Shown here piece by piece: positions 23,603 through 31,628 of a stretch of 41,269 nt of DNA. The position numbers and the translations under genes are program-made. Source of the DNA: a virus; the IMG/VR virus record IMGVR_UViG_3300036845_000138, positions 1 through 41,269 of that record; one strand, written 5' to 3'. The notes below the pieces were generated by a model. That model made no database searches, was not told the DNA's origin, and saw nothing but the letters and a program-made list of their open reading frames with translations. How positions within the stretch are numbered: position 1 is the first letter of the stretch; each line of letters opens with the position of its first letter.

Positions 23603-25506
23603 TGGCAAAGATATCTACCGGTGATCCAGATTTGGATGCGGTGGCCAATGAAGAGCATGCGTCCGATCCACCAGTGGTGACTGGCGATCCAGATATGGAT
23701 ACGGTGATTGCGGAACCTCATTGGTACAGTCCTGCCAATCTGGCGAAAAAATATACGGGTTTCCAAGAGGGGCAATTGTCGGGTCTCACTGGCGGCATTG
23801 CATCGCTCGGCGGCGGTCTTACTTACTTGGGCACTCTCGCGGCGACCGGTGGCGATACGAAGGCGGCTAAGGCAGTTCAAGAGGAAACGCAAAACGCACT
23901 GACCTATGAACCGCGCAGCCGAGAGGGCAAGAAGCAAGCTGCGGCACTGAATGAAGCTGGCAGCTACTTGGGACAAAAAGAAGGCGAATTCGCTGGTGGG
24001 GAAATTGCCGACTTGGGCTTCCCCGGAATTGGCGCGGCGGTAAATACCGGATTCAATGCCATTCCCTTTGTGTTGGGTGCGCGGGTGGGTGCGGAAGCAC
24101 CGATGAAATTTGGTGAAGCTCCGCGAGTGGGTGAAGTGCCGAAGCCCAAAGCTGGCCCCGAAACCTTCGCGGAAGAGACTCCCGCTGCGCCCAAAGCAGA
24201 AACTAATAGCCCGGATATGGAAGCAAAAAAATCCGTTTTGCGCTCCGTTGGTTTGGATCAGGCGCGCACGTCGGCTCTTGAGAACAATGGCCCCGCCGCT
24301 ATGTCCGAATGGCAAACGTCGCGTGATCCCACCACGGGCCAAGGGCTTGAAGCTCGCAAGGTGTTTGATAGGGAACGGGACGCGCTAGTCAGTCATTCCG
24401 AAGGCATTGCAAGGGATACCGGTGGCTCTTCCGGTCTTGATACCAATTCTCTAGAAACTCGCGGCAACACGATCTTAAGACCATTCGAGATGCTAGAAGA
24501 TTGGTTCGATAAGAAACGCCAAGGAACCTATGCGGCGGCGGATACGGTAGCGAAACAAAGCAGTGAACTAACCGGTGGGATTCGTTTGCGCGACTTCGAA
24601 GATGTATTGGGCGATGAATCGCATCTCACCAATTCAGATCGCATCGGTTTGAAAAACGGATTAACGGCACGTCTTAAACAACTGAACATGTTGGGTGAGG
24701 ACGGTTCTATCCGTGGGACCGCAGCGCAAGCAGAAACCGTGCGCAAGTACATCAATGAAAATTGGTCGCCGCAGAATTCTGGTTTTGCTGGCAAGCTCAA
24801 AACAGGTATCGACAACAGCGTGGTAAAAGCAGCGGGGGAAGATATCTATAAGGATTCCCGCGCCACGGTGGAACAACAGAAAAATACCTTAGAGAATCCT
24901 GCGGGATTGGGGAAATTGCTCGACGCGTCTGGGCCGAATGAAATGAACCGCAAAGTAGCTGCGGAAAAAGTGCCGGATGCCATCATGAATATGCCTGCCG
25001 TACAGGTGCGCCATATCATGGATACGCTTGATACGATGCCCCCTGAAATACAGGAGGCGGCGCAAGCGGCAAAAGCTGAGATGCAAGCTCACGTAGCACA
25101 CCGCTTAACCGAAGCGGGAAGTACTGCGGCGGATTCTTGGAACAACAAGAATGTAAATCAGTTCATGGATAAGAATGCCGCTCGGCTTGATGCCATCTAC
25201 GGCAAGGATCATCCATTACTTCAAAAGATGCGCAACTTGCGAGCGGCGGGGAATATCTTGCGCGTCGATAGGCGCTATCCGGGAGCGGCGATTCAAGGCC
25301 GCATTTTGCAATCGACACTGGTTCCGGGAGCGATTACCGGGGCGGGAACACTCATCGGGTCGAAGGTGGGACTAGCCTTCGGGCATCCGGTCGCCGGTGG
25401 AACGATGGGCGCTAGTGCGGTCGCGCCCTATGCGTTGAAAGTGAGGGCGGCTGCGGGGAGAAAAGCGGTGCAAAAACGCATGACACCGCTAGGCCCGGAA
25501 CCGTAA
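23602..25506 (+). CDS. DNA ejection protein, gp16-like
   Basis: A 634-residue protein (P22 gp16 is 609). GTG start overlapping the previous stop. The N-terminus repeats a short motif, TGDPDLDAV (residues 6-14) and TGDPDMDTV (26-34). Residues 50-80 and about 575-615 are Gly/Ala-rich and membrane compatible; the middle is helical. Likely inserts into the inner membrane during DNA entry. Confidence 0.75.
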   Translation: MAKISTGDPDLDAVANEEHASDPPVVTGDPDMDTVIAEPHWYSPANLAKKYTGFQEGQLSGLTGGIASLGGGLTYLGTLAATGGDTKAAKAVQEETQNALTYEPRSREGKKQAAALNEAGSYLGQKEGEFAGGEIADLGFPGIGAAVNTGFNAIPFVLGARVGAEAPMKFGEAPRVGEVPKPKAGPETFAEETPAAPKAETNSPDMEAKKSVLRSVGLDQARTSALENNGPAAMSEWQTSRDPTTGQGLEARKVFDRERDALVSHSEGIARDTGGSSGLDTNSLETRGNTILRPFEMLEDWFDKKRQGTYAAADTVAKQSSELTGGIRLRDFEDVLGDESHLTNSDRIGLKNGLTARLKQLNMLGEDGSIRGTAAQAETVRKYINENWSPQNSGFAGKLKTGIDNSVVKAAGEDIYKDSRATVEQQKNTLENPAGLGKLLDASGPNEMNRKVAAEKVPDAIMNMPAVQVRHIMDTLDTMPPEIQEAAQAAKAEMQAHVAHRLTEAGSTAADSWNNKNVNQFMDKNAARLDAIYGKDHPLLQKMRNLRAAGNILRVDRRYPGAAIQGRILQSTLVPGAITGAGTLIGSKVGLAFGHPVAGGTMGASAVAPYALKVRAAAGRKAVQKRMTPLGPEP

Positions 25507-25656
25507 TTAGTGGTGATCGAAAGCGCCGGAGAAGCCCAATACCATGAAAATGGCGAAGGCCCCGGCACCAATGCCCATGATCCAAAAGAGGACCTTACGG
25601 AAGCCCTCATCGGCAACGGCAAGATATAGGACGACGGCAGCGAATATCCACGGCAT
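25507..25656 (-). CDS. Small two-TM membrane protein of a moron cassette, 49 aa
   Basis: Reads MPWIFAAVVLYLAVADEG then VLFWIMGIGAGAFAIFMVLG, two hydrophobic segments separated by a short charged turn, ending in FDHH. Its ATG directly follows the stop of the lipoprotein gene upstream on the same strand; its stop touches the gp16-like stop. The two genes oppose the late operon. Superinfection exclusion or a holin-like role are both possible. Confidence 0.6.
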   Translation of the reverse strand: MPWIFAAVVLYLAVADEGFRKVLFWIMGIGAGAFAIFMVLGFSGAFDHH

Positions 25657-25893
25657 TTAGTTTGTCTCCCTAATCCAACCATGTGCGCCCATGCACGAGT
25701 CGAAGTAAACGGGCGTGCTTTGCGTGTCGCGCAGGCACGTCCATTTGTCTCGCATGAAATCATCATTGGTCGCCGTCTCGTGACCGGGAGCGGGGTCGAA
25801 CAAATGGCTCTTCTTAGCGGGAGCCGCCGCAGTAGTGGGCATGGTTTCGCAACCGGTCAGAACGATGGCGATAAAGAGCAAAAAGACTTTCAA
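25657..25893 (-). CDS. Small lipoprotein of a moron cassette (TTG start), 78 aa
   Basis: The signal sequence MKVFLLFIAIVLTGC ends in a lipobox (LTGC), predicting lipidation at Cys15 and export; the mature part has three further cysteines and ends GWIRETN. Starts at TTG with GAGAGG six bases upstream. A perfect TATAAT lies about 34 bases upstream on the same strand, so it can be expressed from the prophage. It may be an envelope exclusion factor; an Rz1-like spanin is less likely because it is not proline rich. Confidence 0.7.
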   Translation of the reverse strand: MKVFLLFIAIVLTGCETMPTTAAAPAKKSHLFDPAPGHETATNDDFMRDKWTCLRDTQSTPVYFDSCMGAHGWIRETN

Positions 25894-25908
25894 GTGAACC
25901 TCTCTGTA

Positions 25909-25932
25909 CGAATTTTGAACAGCGGAATTATA
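25909..25932 (-). promoter_or_regulatory. Moron promoter (consensus -10)
   Basis: On the minus strand, TATAAT occupies 25932-25927, preceded 17 bases upstream by a weak -35 (CTGTTA, 25955-25950). It drives the lipoprotein and membrane protein against the late genes; an autonomous promoter is a hallmark of moron insertions. Confidence 0.5.
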
Positions 25933-25968
25933 CGCGAGTAAACCCTACTTAACAGTGAACTAAAGCCC

Positions 25969-27870
25969 ATGCCCGCAGCCTTTTTAGCCCCAAATTGCCA
26001 ATTCCGCTCTTGGGACAATACGGGTGCGCCCTTGGTTGGGGGTAAGGTTTTCACCTATTCCGCTGGCACCACCACCCCGGTCGCCACCTTCACTGATTCC
26101 ACGGGCGGAACTCCGAACGCCAATCCGGTCATCCTGAACGCTCGCGGCGAAGCGCAAATCTATTTGACACCGAACGTCGGCTACAAATTCGTGTTGCAGG
26201 ATTCTGCGGGCAACCCGATTTGGACCGTTGACCAAATATTCAACAGCCAGTTGCTTACCCTCTTCGGTGGCATCGATACAGGTTTCCCCAACAACTACAT
26301 CCTGAACTTCCCATCGAGCTTCGGCGCGTACACCAACGGCGAAGTGATCTATTGGATTCCTTCGAACAACAATGTGAACCCGCCGCCGCAGCCCACGCTA
26401 AATGTGAATGGCTTGGGTCCGATTCAGATTGTGAACATCGATGGGTCCGCGCTCGGCGCGAATCAAATCGTCGCCAACCGTACCGCGCAAGTCATGTACT
26501 ACAACGGCGTATTCCAACTGATCTCCGTTGGCAACTTCACCGGTGTAACCGTTGGAACCTTCGGCACGGAAGTAGCGTTACCCTCGGCGGCGACCACCGA
26601 CGTGGGCAGCGTGCCCGCGCATACCGGGCTGATCACTGGCAACGCCACCATCACCAGTTTCGGCAACTCGGCGAATCTCTCTGCGCCGTTCTACATGATT
26701 CGATTCTCTGGCACTCCCATTCTCACGTTCAACGCCATCTCATTGCAGTTGCCAACCAATGCCAGTATTCAAGCGCAGCCGGGTGATGCCGCGATTGCTC
26801 AATTCTTGGGCAATGGCAATTGGAAGATAACCAATTACCAGACATCGACCGGTAGCAGCATCGGCAACACGAAGATCAAGCCAGCCGACACGGTACTGAC
26901 ATCGAATGCGACGCTTACCCCTGATCCTGATTTGCAAAGCAATCCGCTGTCGATTGGCCGCTATACCTACGAACTGTATTTGACGTTTGATTCCGTATCG
27001 GGCGCAGCGGGTTTCAAGTTCACCAACGATGGCAGTGCGGTCGATTCGCGAGGCGCAGTACCGGGAGTGGCCGCTGGCTTCATCAATGGCGCGGGTTTTG
27101 GTCCGACCAATGGGACCTTCTATTCGACGCTGGTGCAATTCGCCACGATTAGCACGGGCGTCAATAGCAACGTAGCGGTCTACAAAGGCTCACTCCTGGT
27201 GGGCACCCCCGGCACCTTCGGCATTAGTTGGGCGCAGAACACCAGCACGGCGAGCGCAACCACCTTGCGTGCTGGCTCCTATCTCATTCTGAATCTCTTG
27301 ACCACGGGGTCTACCGTGCAAACGGTCACGCATACCTACATCACTCCGGGGTCATTCACCGAAACGATACCGCTCGGCTACTCGACTGTGACGGTGGAAG
27401 TATTCGGGGCCGGTGGCTTCGGCGGCACTGGCACCATATTTTCCGGCACCAACGTCGGCGGCGGCGGCGGCGGGTCTGGCGGTTATGCGCTCACCAACAA
27501 GAGCGTTTTGGGGTTGGGCGGGCAAACGATGAACTTCGTGGTTGGTGCCGGTGGCAATCTTTCAAGCGTATCAGCGGGCACCTATGCCATTGCCACGATG
27601 ACCGGCAACCCTGGCCAGAATGGCGGCAGCGCGTCTCCAAGCCCCGGCATTGGCGGCAACGGGGGCACGGCAACCGGTGGCTTGAATGGCAATACCACGG
27701 GCAACAGCGGGCAATCTGGCCAGGGCGGCGGTATAGGCGCTGGCGGGGCCGGTGGGCCAGGACGGGCGGGTATCAATGGCGGCGGCAATCCTGGTGCGTT
27801 TGGGGCGACCGCATTGGGGTCTCCCGGTGGCCCCGGCCTTGGCGTAGTCATCTTTAGGTACGCGCCATGA
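25969..27870 (+). CDS. Tail fibre protein, long
   Basis: A 633-residue protein. Residues 1-90 form an anchoring domain (DNTGAPLVGGKVFTYSAGTTTP ... NPVILNARGEAQIYL ... [20 protein letters not shown]) shared with the next gene. The middle is beta-rich; residues 485-633 are extremely Gly-rich (GGGGGSGGYA, then GNGGTATGG-type repeats), like glycine-rich fibre tips that bind receptors. ATGA overlap with the next gene. Confidence 0.85.
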   Translation: MPAAFLAPNCQFRSWDNTGAPLVGGKVFTYSAGTTTPVATFTDSTGGTPNANPVILNARGEAQIYLTPNVGYKFVLQDSAGNPIWTVDQIFNSQLLTLFGGIDTGFPNNYILNFPSSFGAYTNGEVIYWIPSNNNVNPPPQPTLNVNGLGPIQIVNIDGSALGANQIVANRTAQVMYYNGVFQLISVGNFTGVTVGTFGTEVALPSAATTDVGSVPAHTGLITGNATITSFGNSANLSAPFYMIRFSGTPILTFNAISLQLPTNASIQAQPGDAAIAQFLGNGNWKITNYQTSTGSSIGNTKIKPADTVLTSNATLTPDPDLQSNPLSIGRYTYELYLTFDSVSGAAGFKFTNDGSAVDSRGAVPGVAAGFINGAGFGPTNGTFYSTLVQFATISTGVNSNVAVYKGSLLVGTPGTFGISWAQNTSTASATTLRAGSYLILNLLTTGSTVQTVTHTYITPGSFTETIPLGYSTVTVEVFGAGGFGGTGTIFSGTNVGGGGGGSGGYALTNKSVLGLGGQTMNFVVGAGGNLSSVSAGTYAIATMTGNPGQNGGSASPSPGIGGNGGTATGGLNGNTTGNSGQSGQGGGIGAGGAGGPGRAGINGGGNPGAFGATALGSPGGPGLGVVIFRYAP

Positions 27871-28538
27871 CCACAATCCTATCGCCAGTGCCGGTCTTTC
27901 GTGGCTTCGCGAACGATGGCACCCCGCTTGTCGGCGGGCAGCTATTCACCTACGTGGCGGGCACCACCACGCCGCAAGCCACATGGGTCGATTCGACGCA
28001 AACCACGCAAAATACCAACCCCGTCATTCTGAATTCGCGGGGCGAAGCGAACGTCTGGCTTGATCCTTCGCTCACCTACAAGTACGTACTGCAAGATTCG
28101 GCTGGCAATCCGATTTGGACGGTGGACAGAATCTTCGGCGGCGCGGGTGGTGCGCCGGTGTCCTTCGTTCCGCAAATCCTTTTCAACGGCGGCGGCTCAC
28201 TCACCTATTCAACGCGCAACGCTTCCTACACCGTCATCGGGCATCTGTTTACATTCAGTGTGCGAATTAGTTGGAGCGCCCTCAATGCCCCGGTAGGCAA
28301 TCCCTACGTGCCAATGCCAGCACCGGGCACCATCGTGGGCGCCGAAGCGGCATTTGCAGTGGCCATCTCCGGTCTCACTGGACTTACTGCGGGAACCACC
28401 GTGGGCTTTTTGAATCTCGTGGGCAATAACAATATTTTTCTCTACAACCAACAACCAAACACGCTTGTAATATTGACCGCCGCTAACTTTGCCGCTAGCG
28501 GCGGCACTCTTGTCATGTCAGGTAGCTACCAAATCTAG
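27867..28538 (+). CDS. Tail fibre protein, short paralogue
   Basis: A 223-residue protein whose first 90 residues parallel the previous fibre ([20 protein letters not shown] ... [15 protein letters not shown] ... [20 protein letters not shown]). The C-terminal domain is different, a beta-rich module ending [12 protein letters not shown] duplicated anchor carrying two receptor modules is the simplest reading. Its stop TAG overlaps the csrA stop on the opposite strand. Confidence 0.8.
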   Translation: MTTILSPVPVFRGFANDGTPLVGGQLFTYVAGTTTPQATWVDSTQTTQNTNPVILNSRGEANVWLDPSLTYKYVLQDSAGNPIWTVDRIFGGAGGAPVSFVPQILFNGGGSLTYSTRNASYTVIGHLFTFSVRISWSALNAPVGNPYVPMPAPGTIVGAEAAFAVAISGLTGLTAGTTVGFLNLVGNNNIFLYNQQPNTLVILTAANFAASGGTLVMSGSYQI

Positions 28539-28726
28539 CGATGGCTTATCGCGCCTTCCTTCCCTTCCTTCTTGATCCTTTCGTAAATCTCTTCCCTATG
28601 AACCGCTACGTCCTTCGGCGCATTCACGCCGATCCGTACCTGGTTTCCCTTCACGCCTAAAACGGTGACGGTCACATCATTTCCCACCATCACAGTCTCA
28701 CCTACCCGCCGAGTTAGAATAAGCAT
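28535..28726 (-). CDS. csrA: CsrA/RsmA translational regulator
   Basis: A 63-residue protein, full length. Opens [15 protein letters not shown] and continues [18 protein letters not shown] with [10 protein letters not shown]; the RNA-contacting L4 and R44 are present. CsrA dimers bind GGA motifs in mRNA leaders and alter host translation, carbon storage, motility and biofilm. Near identity with gammaproteobacterial CsrA indicates acquisition from such a host. AAGGAGTT lies just before the ATG; an in-frame extension to 28756 is rejected. The leader contains a 7-bp inverted repeat with GGA. Probably expressed from the lysogen with the two upstream genes. Confidence 0.95.
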   Translation of the reverse strand: MLILTRRVGETVMVGNDVTVTVLGVKGNQVRIGVNAPKDVAVHREEIYERIKKEGKEGAISHR

Positions 28727-28741
28727 TGGAACTCCTTTTCG

Positions 28742-28757
28742 AATGATCCTGATCATT
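28742..28757 (-). promoter_or_regulatory. Inverted repeat with GGA in the csrA leader
   Basis: AATGATC-AG-GATCATT on the minus strand, perfect 7-bp arms, in the gap between the upstream stop and csrA. The centre reads AGGA and the ribosome site reads AAGGAG, giving two GGA motifs about 15 bases apart, a layout used by CsrA for autoregulation. Confidence 0.45.
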
Positions 28758-29627
28758 TTATTTCGTTAATTCATTAAGCGCCATCAACGACAGCAAATGC
28801 GCCTGATCAAATTCTTTGATCAAGCCGTGCTGTAGCGCGGTATGCATCTTATCCTTCGCGTGCCGCAAGAATGAGATGGCATCACGCACGTTCACCGGGA
28901 CAGGGGTTATGATCCCTCCCTTAGAATCGAACGGCACCCCAAGAGCGTTCGCTACCGCGTGCGCTTCCTTGCCACGGTTTTTCATGTACGTCCGTGGAAT
29001 CTTCCCGCCTAAAGTTCGCCGCCAATAGTCAATCCCGCTCACCGAAGTCCCTATCTCTTTGGCAATGTCAGTAATGCGCTCACCCTTCGCAACCCTCGCA
29101 AGAATTTCCATTTTGTACTCGCGACTGAACCTACTTACCGCTGGATTTGCGCTTGTAGGTAACGGGTGCTTAAGCGTGCTTTTCTTTGGACTGGCGCGTT
29201 TAGTTTCCGGGGAGTACTTAGCGCGCCACGCTGACAGCATGCTGCTACTAATCTTCAAATCTTTGGAAATCGCAGTGCCGGTTTCCTTCCCCTTGTTCCA
29301 GCGTTCGACCGCTTTGCGCTTATAGGCTTCTGAGTACATCCTGGTGCCGAGACGCGTCACTGAAACGCCTTGTACCTTGGTGGGCTTCGCTGTACTAGTC
29401 TTACCTAAATCGCCGGTCATCCACCGTCGCAGCACCGTGGGATGAATGTGTAGCTGATTGGCTAGTGTTGTGGTGGTTCCCGTCCATTTTTTCGCCCTCG
29501 CGACTGCTTTACGTTTGAAGTCCTCATCGAACTCACGCCTTGGGACGATCTTGCGTCCCTTGCTGTCGTGGGCCACGGGGGCGGCTTCGGGGAGTGGTGG
29601 GGTCTCTATTGCGTTAGCTTCGGCCAT
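28758..29627 (-). CDS. DNA-binding protein with three tandem helix-turn-helix repeats
   Basis: A 289-residue protein with three repeats of the transposase-OrfA-like HTH (HTH_Tnp_1 pattern): [16 protein letters not shown] (residue 33), [16 protein letters not shown] (97) and [16 protein letters not shown] (168), each followed by a recognition helix ending in W (VLRRWM, MLSAWR, GIDYWR). IS3-family OrfA normally has one such domain and is followed by an integrase gene; neither applies here. Residues 210-289 are a separate helical domain. A multivalent DNA-binding regulator is likely. AGAGGA precedes the start; it overlaps the upstream gene by 14 bases. Confidence 0.65.
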   Translation of the reverse strand: MAEANAIETPPLPEAAPVAHDSKGRKIVPRREFDEDFKRKAVARAKKWTGTTTTLANQLHIHPTVLRRWMTGDLGKTSTAKPTKVQGVSVTRLGTRMYSEAYKRKAVERWNKGKETGTAISKDLKISSSMLSAWRAKYSPETKRASPKKSTLKHPLPTSANPAVSRFSREYKMEILARVAKGERITDIAKEIGTSVSGIDYWRRTLGGKIPRTYMKNRGKEAHAVANALGVPFDSKGGIITPVPVNVRDAISFLRHAKDKMHTALQHGLIKEFDQAHLLSLMALNELTK

Positions 29628-29859
29628 TGCGCTTGTTCCTCTTATCGCGGCGATAGGATGCTAGTTGGGTGATGTCCTCTCGCCGCTCATCAATATGCTC
29701 GGCACGGAACAAAAATTTACCCAAACGTTTGGTGTAATCCAGTATTTCGGCTGGACGTTTCTTAGAGTGATACGCCATGGACTGGCGGCAGTTTGAACAG
29801 AACTTTCGACGTGCATGCCCCACGAGTACGTTGGGGCAATTAAGTGTTGGACACTTCAA
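29614..29859 (-). CDS. Zinc-finger protein, 81 aa
   Basis: Four cysteines in the pattern CPTLNCPN ... CSNCR (residues 3, 8, 21, 24) form a probable zinc finger; the C-terminal half is highly basic ([14 protein letters not shown]). First gene of the csrA operon; overlaps the triple-HTH gene. Possibly a DNA-binding partner. Confidence 0.6.
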   Translation of the reverse strand: MKCPTLNCPNVLVGHARRKFCSNCRQSMAYHSKKRPAEILDYTKRLGKFLFRAEHIDERREDITQLASYRRDKRNKRNGRS

Positions 29860-30287
29860 GATACATACTCCCTTTCAGGGCGCGACAGGCGCCGGTTCCA
29901 TAAGCTCCTACATGACTGACAGGCATCAACCATAGCGCAGCGCAATGCGGGAGGCTAGTAAAAGTGTTAAGTCCGCTTGCTTGGGACACCCCAAAACACC
30001 GTAACTTCGGATGGCCTAAGTTGGCCCCGGTTGGTACAGATTAGGGGTCTAAAAGTACAAAACGTGTACCACGCCTTTTTTGGCCCTTCATAATCAATCA
30101 CTTACAAGTGTCTTGTGTCCGCAAGGTTGTCACGATAGACTGTATTTCCCGGTAAATACGCACATCTGGTTACTTTTTGATCAGTTGGCAAACACTGGAA
30201 AACACGTAGTTTCTCCGAATTGATGTAGCGGTACTGTACCAAAACTGTACCATTTATCTGGCAGACAACTTAATAGGAAATAACACC
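29860..30287. other. Non-coding region, probable attP and integrase control region
   Basis: 428 bases without a supported gene between the csrA operon and the integrase. It holds four copies of TGTACCA: 30032-30038 (inverted), 30065-30071, 30235-30241 and 30246-30252, candidate integrase or Xis arm sites. attP should be here because it is directly upstream of the integrase; I cannot identify the core without the host sequence. Confidence 0.5.
30234..30252 (+). repeat. Direct repeat ACTGTACCA ahead of the integrase
   Basis: CTGTACCA occurs twice, 11 bases apart (one helical turn), 36-54 bases before the integrase ATG. Position and phasing fit a regulator or integrase binding pair overlapping the integrase promoter. 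Confidence 0.55.
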
Positions 30288-31352
30288 ATGGCGACATTTG
30301 TTAAGAGAGGTTCAATGACCCGCGCGTTGGTTCGCATACGCGGAATCACCGAAACGGCCACGTTCAGCAGCGAACGCAAAGCCAAGGAATGGGCGACCGA
30401 AACGGAACACGCGCTCCGCAATCGCGTCATCGATGCCAGCGGCATGACCGTTGGCCAAATCATGTTGAAGTACATCGACCACTACAAATCGCTGAACGAC
30501 AAGATGGCGAATACGATTGAATGCCACTACAAGCGCTTCGGTGCGGAATTCGCCAAGACTGAAATCGAAACGCTCAACACCACGGCGTGGTGGCTGGCAA
30601 CGGTTCGCGGCTGGCGCAAGGAAGATGGCACGCTACTGACCCCCGGCACCGCCCGTCGCTATCTCTCATTCATTTGCGCGGCGCTGACCGTGGCCGAAGC
30701 CGAATGGGAAGTGAAAGTCGATTGGGAAAAGTTCAAGCCCGCCTTCGACATCTTGAAGTCAAAGGCGAACAACCGCATTGGCAAGGATCGCGAACGGACC
30801 CGCCGTCTACAGCCGGGTGAACTCGACGCCATGCGGGCGAACTTCCCCACCGACACGCACATCAACTGGCCCGATGTCATCGACTTTGCGATCATCACGG
30901 GGTTGCGGCTTGGGGAAATTTGCAAACTCAAGTGGGCGGATTTGAACGAAGTCAAGAAAATGATTTGGGTCAACTACCGCAAAGGTTCGACCCCTGACAA
31001 GCCGATCAACACGCATATGATCTTGATGAAAGATTCTTGCAAAATCCTGCTACGCCAGCCGCGCACCAACGTGCATATCTTCCCGTACAAGTCCACGTAT
31101 CTCAGTCAACAATTCCCGCTCATCTGCCAGCGTGCGGGCATTGAGGATTTCCACTTCCATGATTTCCGGCACGAAGCCATCTCGCGCATGGTGGAACTGG
31201 GCATGAAGATTCACGAGGTTCAGCAGATTTCCGGCCACCGCAATCTGAATCAGCTAATGCGGTACTTCAACCCGAAACCGGAAGATTTGCATAAGGTGGT
31301 GGCGCGCTTGGAAGCCGAGAACAAGCGCCATGATGAACGGATGAGTGCCTAG
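30288..31352 (+). CDS. int: Tyrosine integrase
   Basis: A 354-residue site-specific recombinase. The N-terminal arm/SAM-like domain runs to about 165; the catalytic domain shows R207 (TGLRLGE), K232, H291 and R294 (HDFRHEA), H317 (SGHRN) and the nucleophile Y326 (LMRYFNP). It integrates the phage at a host attB. The ATG follows AATAGGAAATAACACC. The last four bases overlap the convergent AlpA/Xis-like gene. Confidence 0.95.
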   Translation: MATFVKRGSMTRALVRIRGITETATFSSERKAKEWATETEHALRNRVIDASGMTVGQIMLKYIDHYKSLNDKMANTIECHYKRFGAEFAKTEIETLNTTAWWLATVRGWRKEDGTLLTPGTARRYLSFICAALTVAEAEWEVKVDWEKFKPAFDILKSKANNRIGKDRERTRRLQPGELDAMRANFPTDTHINWPDVIDFAIITGLRLGEICKLKWADLNEVKKMIWVNYRKGSTPDKPINTHMILMKDSCKILLRQPRTNVHIFPYKSTYLSQQFPLICQRAGIEDFHFHDFRHEAISRMVELGMKIHEVQQISGHRNLNQLMRYFNPKPEDLHKVVARLEAENKRHDERMSA

Positions 31353-31621
31353 GTCCCGTTGCGGGACGGGGATCGCCCCCCGTCCCGCATCCTTCGATAT
31401 TCCAGCATAGCCTTCGCATTCTCCCGCCGCAGATACGCCTTTACGACCTTCTTTGACACCACGCGATGCCGCCCCCGCCGTTGGGTTGGCACCGGGAAGT
31501 ACCCCCGGTAGATGGCGTTCTGAGCCGCCAGGAACGTCATACCAAAGAGCGGCGCCGCTTCCTTCAACGTGATGTACGGGTCCTCAATGGGCGCGGCATC
31601 ATCATTTAATTTCGCATTCAT
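31349..31621 (-). CDS. AlpA/excisionase-like HTH protein, 90 aa
   Basis: PYITLKEAAPLFGMTFLAAQNAIYRGYFPV ... RRGRHRVVSKKVVKAYLRRE is a MerR/AlpA-like winged helix (HTH_17 pattern), the fold of many excisionases; the C-terminus is basic. ATG at 31621 with GAGGTG upstream; the longer frame to 31753 is rejected because it lies inside the DGQHR gene. Convergent with and touching int, so Xis is a reasonable call; a regulator is the alternative. Confidence 0.65.
   Translation of the reverse strand: MNAKLNDDAAPIEDPYITLKEAAPLFGMTFLAAQNAIYRGYFPVPTQRRGRHRVVSKKVVKAYLRRENAKAMLEYRRMRDGGRSPSRNGT
31353..31388. other. Two mutually exclusive hairpins after int
   Basis: GTCCCG/CGGGAC (31353-31358 with 31362-31367) competes with an 11-bp perfect stem (31361-31371 with 31378-31388). 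No T-tract follows. It may stall RNA polymerase or protect the int mRNA end; it is also the coding end of the Xis-like gene. Confidence 0.5.
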
Positions 31622-31628
31622 AGGCACC

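Noticed and set aside
23578-24342. 254-codon minus-strand frame
   Set aside because: Antisense to the gp16-like gene, with no start context.
28758-29627. Insertion-sequence OrfA
   Set aside because: Three HTH copies, a unique C-terminal domain, no OrfB and no terminal inverted repeats around it.
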